Shown here: one piece after another, positions 50,519-50,774 of the stretch
Layout of the letters: the number at the start of each line of letters is the position of its first letter
Position numbering within the stretch: the stretch's first letter is position 1
NCBI GenBank assembly: GCA_024400955.1
Contig: JAKSLY010000021.1
Location: 1 to 50,774, forward strand
Direction of reading: 5' to 3'
DNA: 50,774 nt
Source of the DNA: Treponema sp.
GTDB lineage: Bacteria; Spirochaetota; Spirochaetia; Treponematales; Treponemataceae
Position numbers and translations under genes: made by a program
Notes under the pieces: model-generated
What the model saw: the letters and a program-made list of their open reading frames with translations, nothing else
What the model was told of the DNA's origin: nothing
Database searches by the model: none

Positions 50519-50774
50519 GGCGGTACCATTCAGGAAATGATGGAAGCTGAAATGGATGAGCATCTTGGATATGACAAGTATGAACGCTCACCGGAGTCCA
50601 ATTATCGTAACGGCACCAAGACAAAGCGAGTAAGAAGCAAGTATGGTGAGTTCGATATTGACGTTCCTCAGGACAGGCAGAGTACATTTGAGCCTAAAAT
50701 CGTTCAGAAGCGTCAGAAGGACATTTCTGCCATTGATGACAAGATTATCTCTATGTATGCCAAGGGAATGACTA
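50516..50774 (+). mobile_element. IS256-family transposase fragment (runs off the window)
   Basis: The plus-strand frame from about 50522 reads GTIQEMMEAEMDEHLGYDKY, then NYRNGTKTKRVRSKYG and IDVPQDRQSTFEPKIV, the N-terminal half of IS256-type Mutator transposases. About 40 residues normally before it, and the terminal inverted repeat, are absent at the junction with the exporter gene. The rest lies beyond the window. It is either a deletion derivative of the IS or a joint made in assembly. Confidence 0.85.

Noticed and set aside
1..50774. CRISPR array or rRNA genes
   Set aside because: No regularly spaced direct repeats with unique spacers and no rRNA sequence were seen.

Overview
The window looks like chromosome from a gut- or rumen-type spirochaete, most probably a Treponema. 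This is an inference from gene content: type III glutamine synthetase, cellobiose phosphorylase, a very long beta-helix lipoprotein, a protein with two cyclic-nucleotide-binding domains, a PilZ-like protein, and many AT-rich promoters. No rRNA or other decisive marker is present. Base composition is moderate and even, except for short GC-rich intergenic repeats.

Layout. Positions 1-26,600 are mostly housekeeping and signalling genes: glnN (cut by the left edge), cellobiose phosphorylase, an orphan AgrC-like kinase, folE with an acetyltransferase, a diguanylate cyclase, a DUF4143-type ATPase, a 1,162-residue lipoprotein, an FAD protein with an ATP-grasp protein, an FMN dehydrogenase, a PilZ-like protein, a rhomboid-like protein, trkA-trkH, a tRNA-Thr gene set among tRNA-like repeats, a CRP-like protein, a PHP phosphoesterase, two uncharacterised genes, a NusG-II protein and trxB.

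Positions 26,667-45,707 form one sulfur-assimilation island, almost all on the minus strand. Operon 1 (from 31,100 down) is metY, a siroheme sulfite reductase, a TusA-like protein, thioredoxin, a ThiS-like sulfur carrier, an MoeB/ThiF-like activating enzyme and a JAMM protease. Operon 2 (from 39,060 down) is cysD, cysN, a CbiK-like chelatase, an iron/cobalamin-type ABC importer and larE. Operon 3 (from 45,200 down) is cysP-cysT-cysW-cysA followed by an APS reductase pair (aprA, aprB). An Rrf2-family regulator has its own promoter at 45,780. Together they can import sulfate, activate it to APS, reduce it to sulfite and sulfide, load sulfur as a thiocarboxylate on a small carrier protein, and build homocysteine on O-acetylhomoserine. 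This matches the protein-thiocarboxylate methionine route described for Wolinella succinogenes (HcyS/HcyF/HcyD/MetY). The carrier ends Gly-Gly-Gly-Gln, so its diglycine is capped and the JAMM protease should be needed to expose it.

The island carries a clear regulatory code. A 17-bp palindrome (CCTAYT-N5-ARTAGG) occurs twice at each of four promoters, once over the -35 box and once just after the -10 box. A ninth copy lies at the trxB promoter outside the island. The local Rrf2 protein is the obvious candidate binder.

Other notable features are a recurrent -10 box exactly 6 nt before the start codon (probable leaderless mRNAs); several families of structured repeats, two of them inserted in frame in coding genes; a cysN fused to a decayed APS-kinase domain; and, at the right edge, an NHLM-type peptide exporter whose first gene is cut by an IS256-family transposase fragment.
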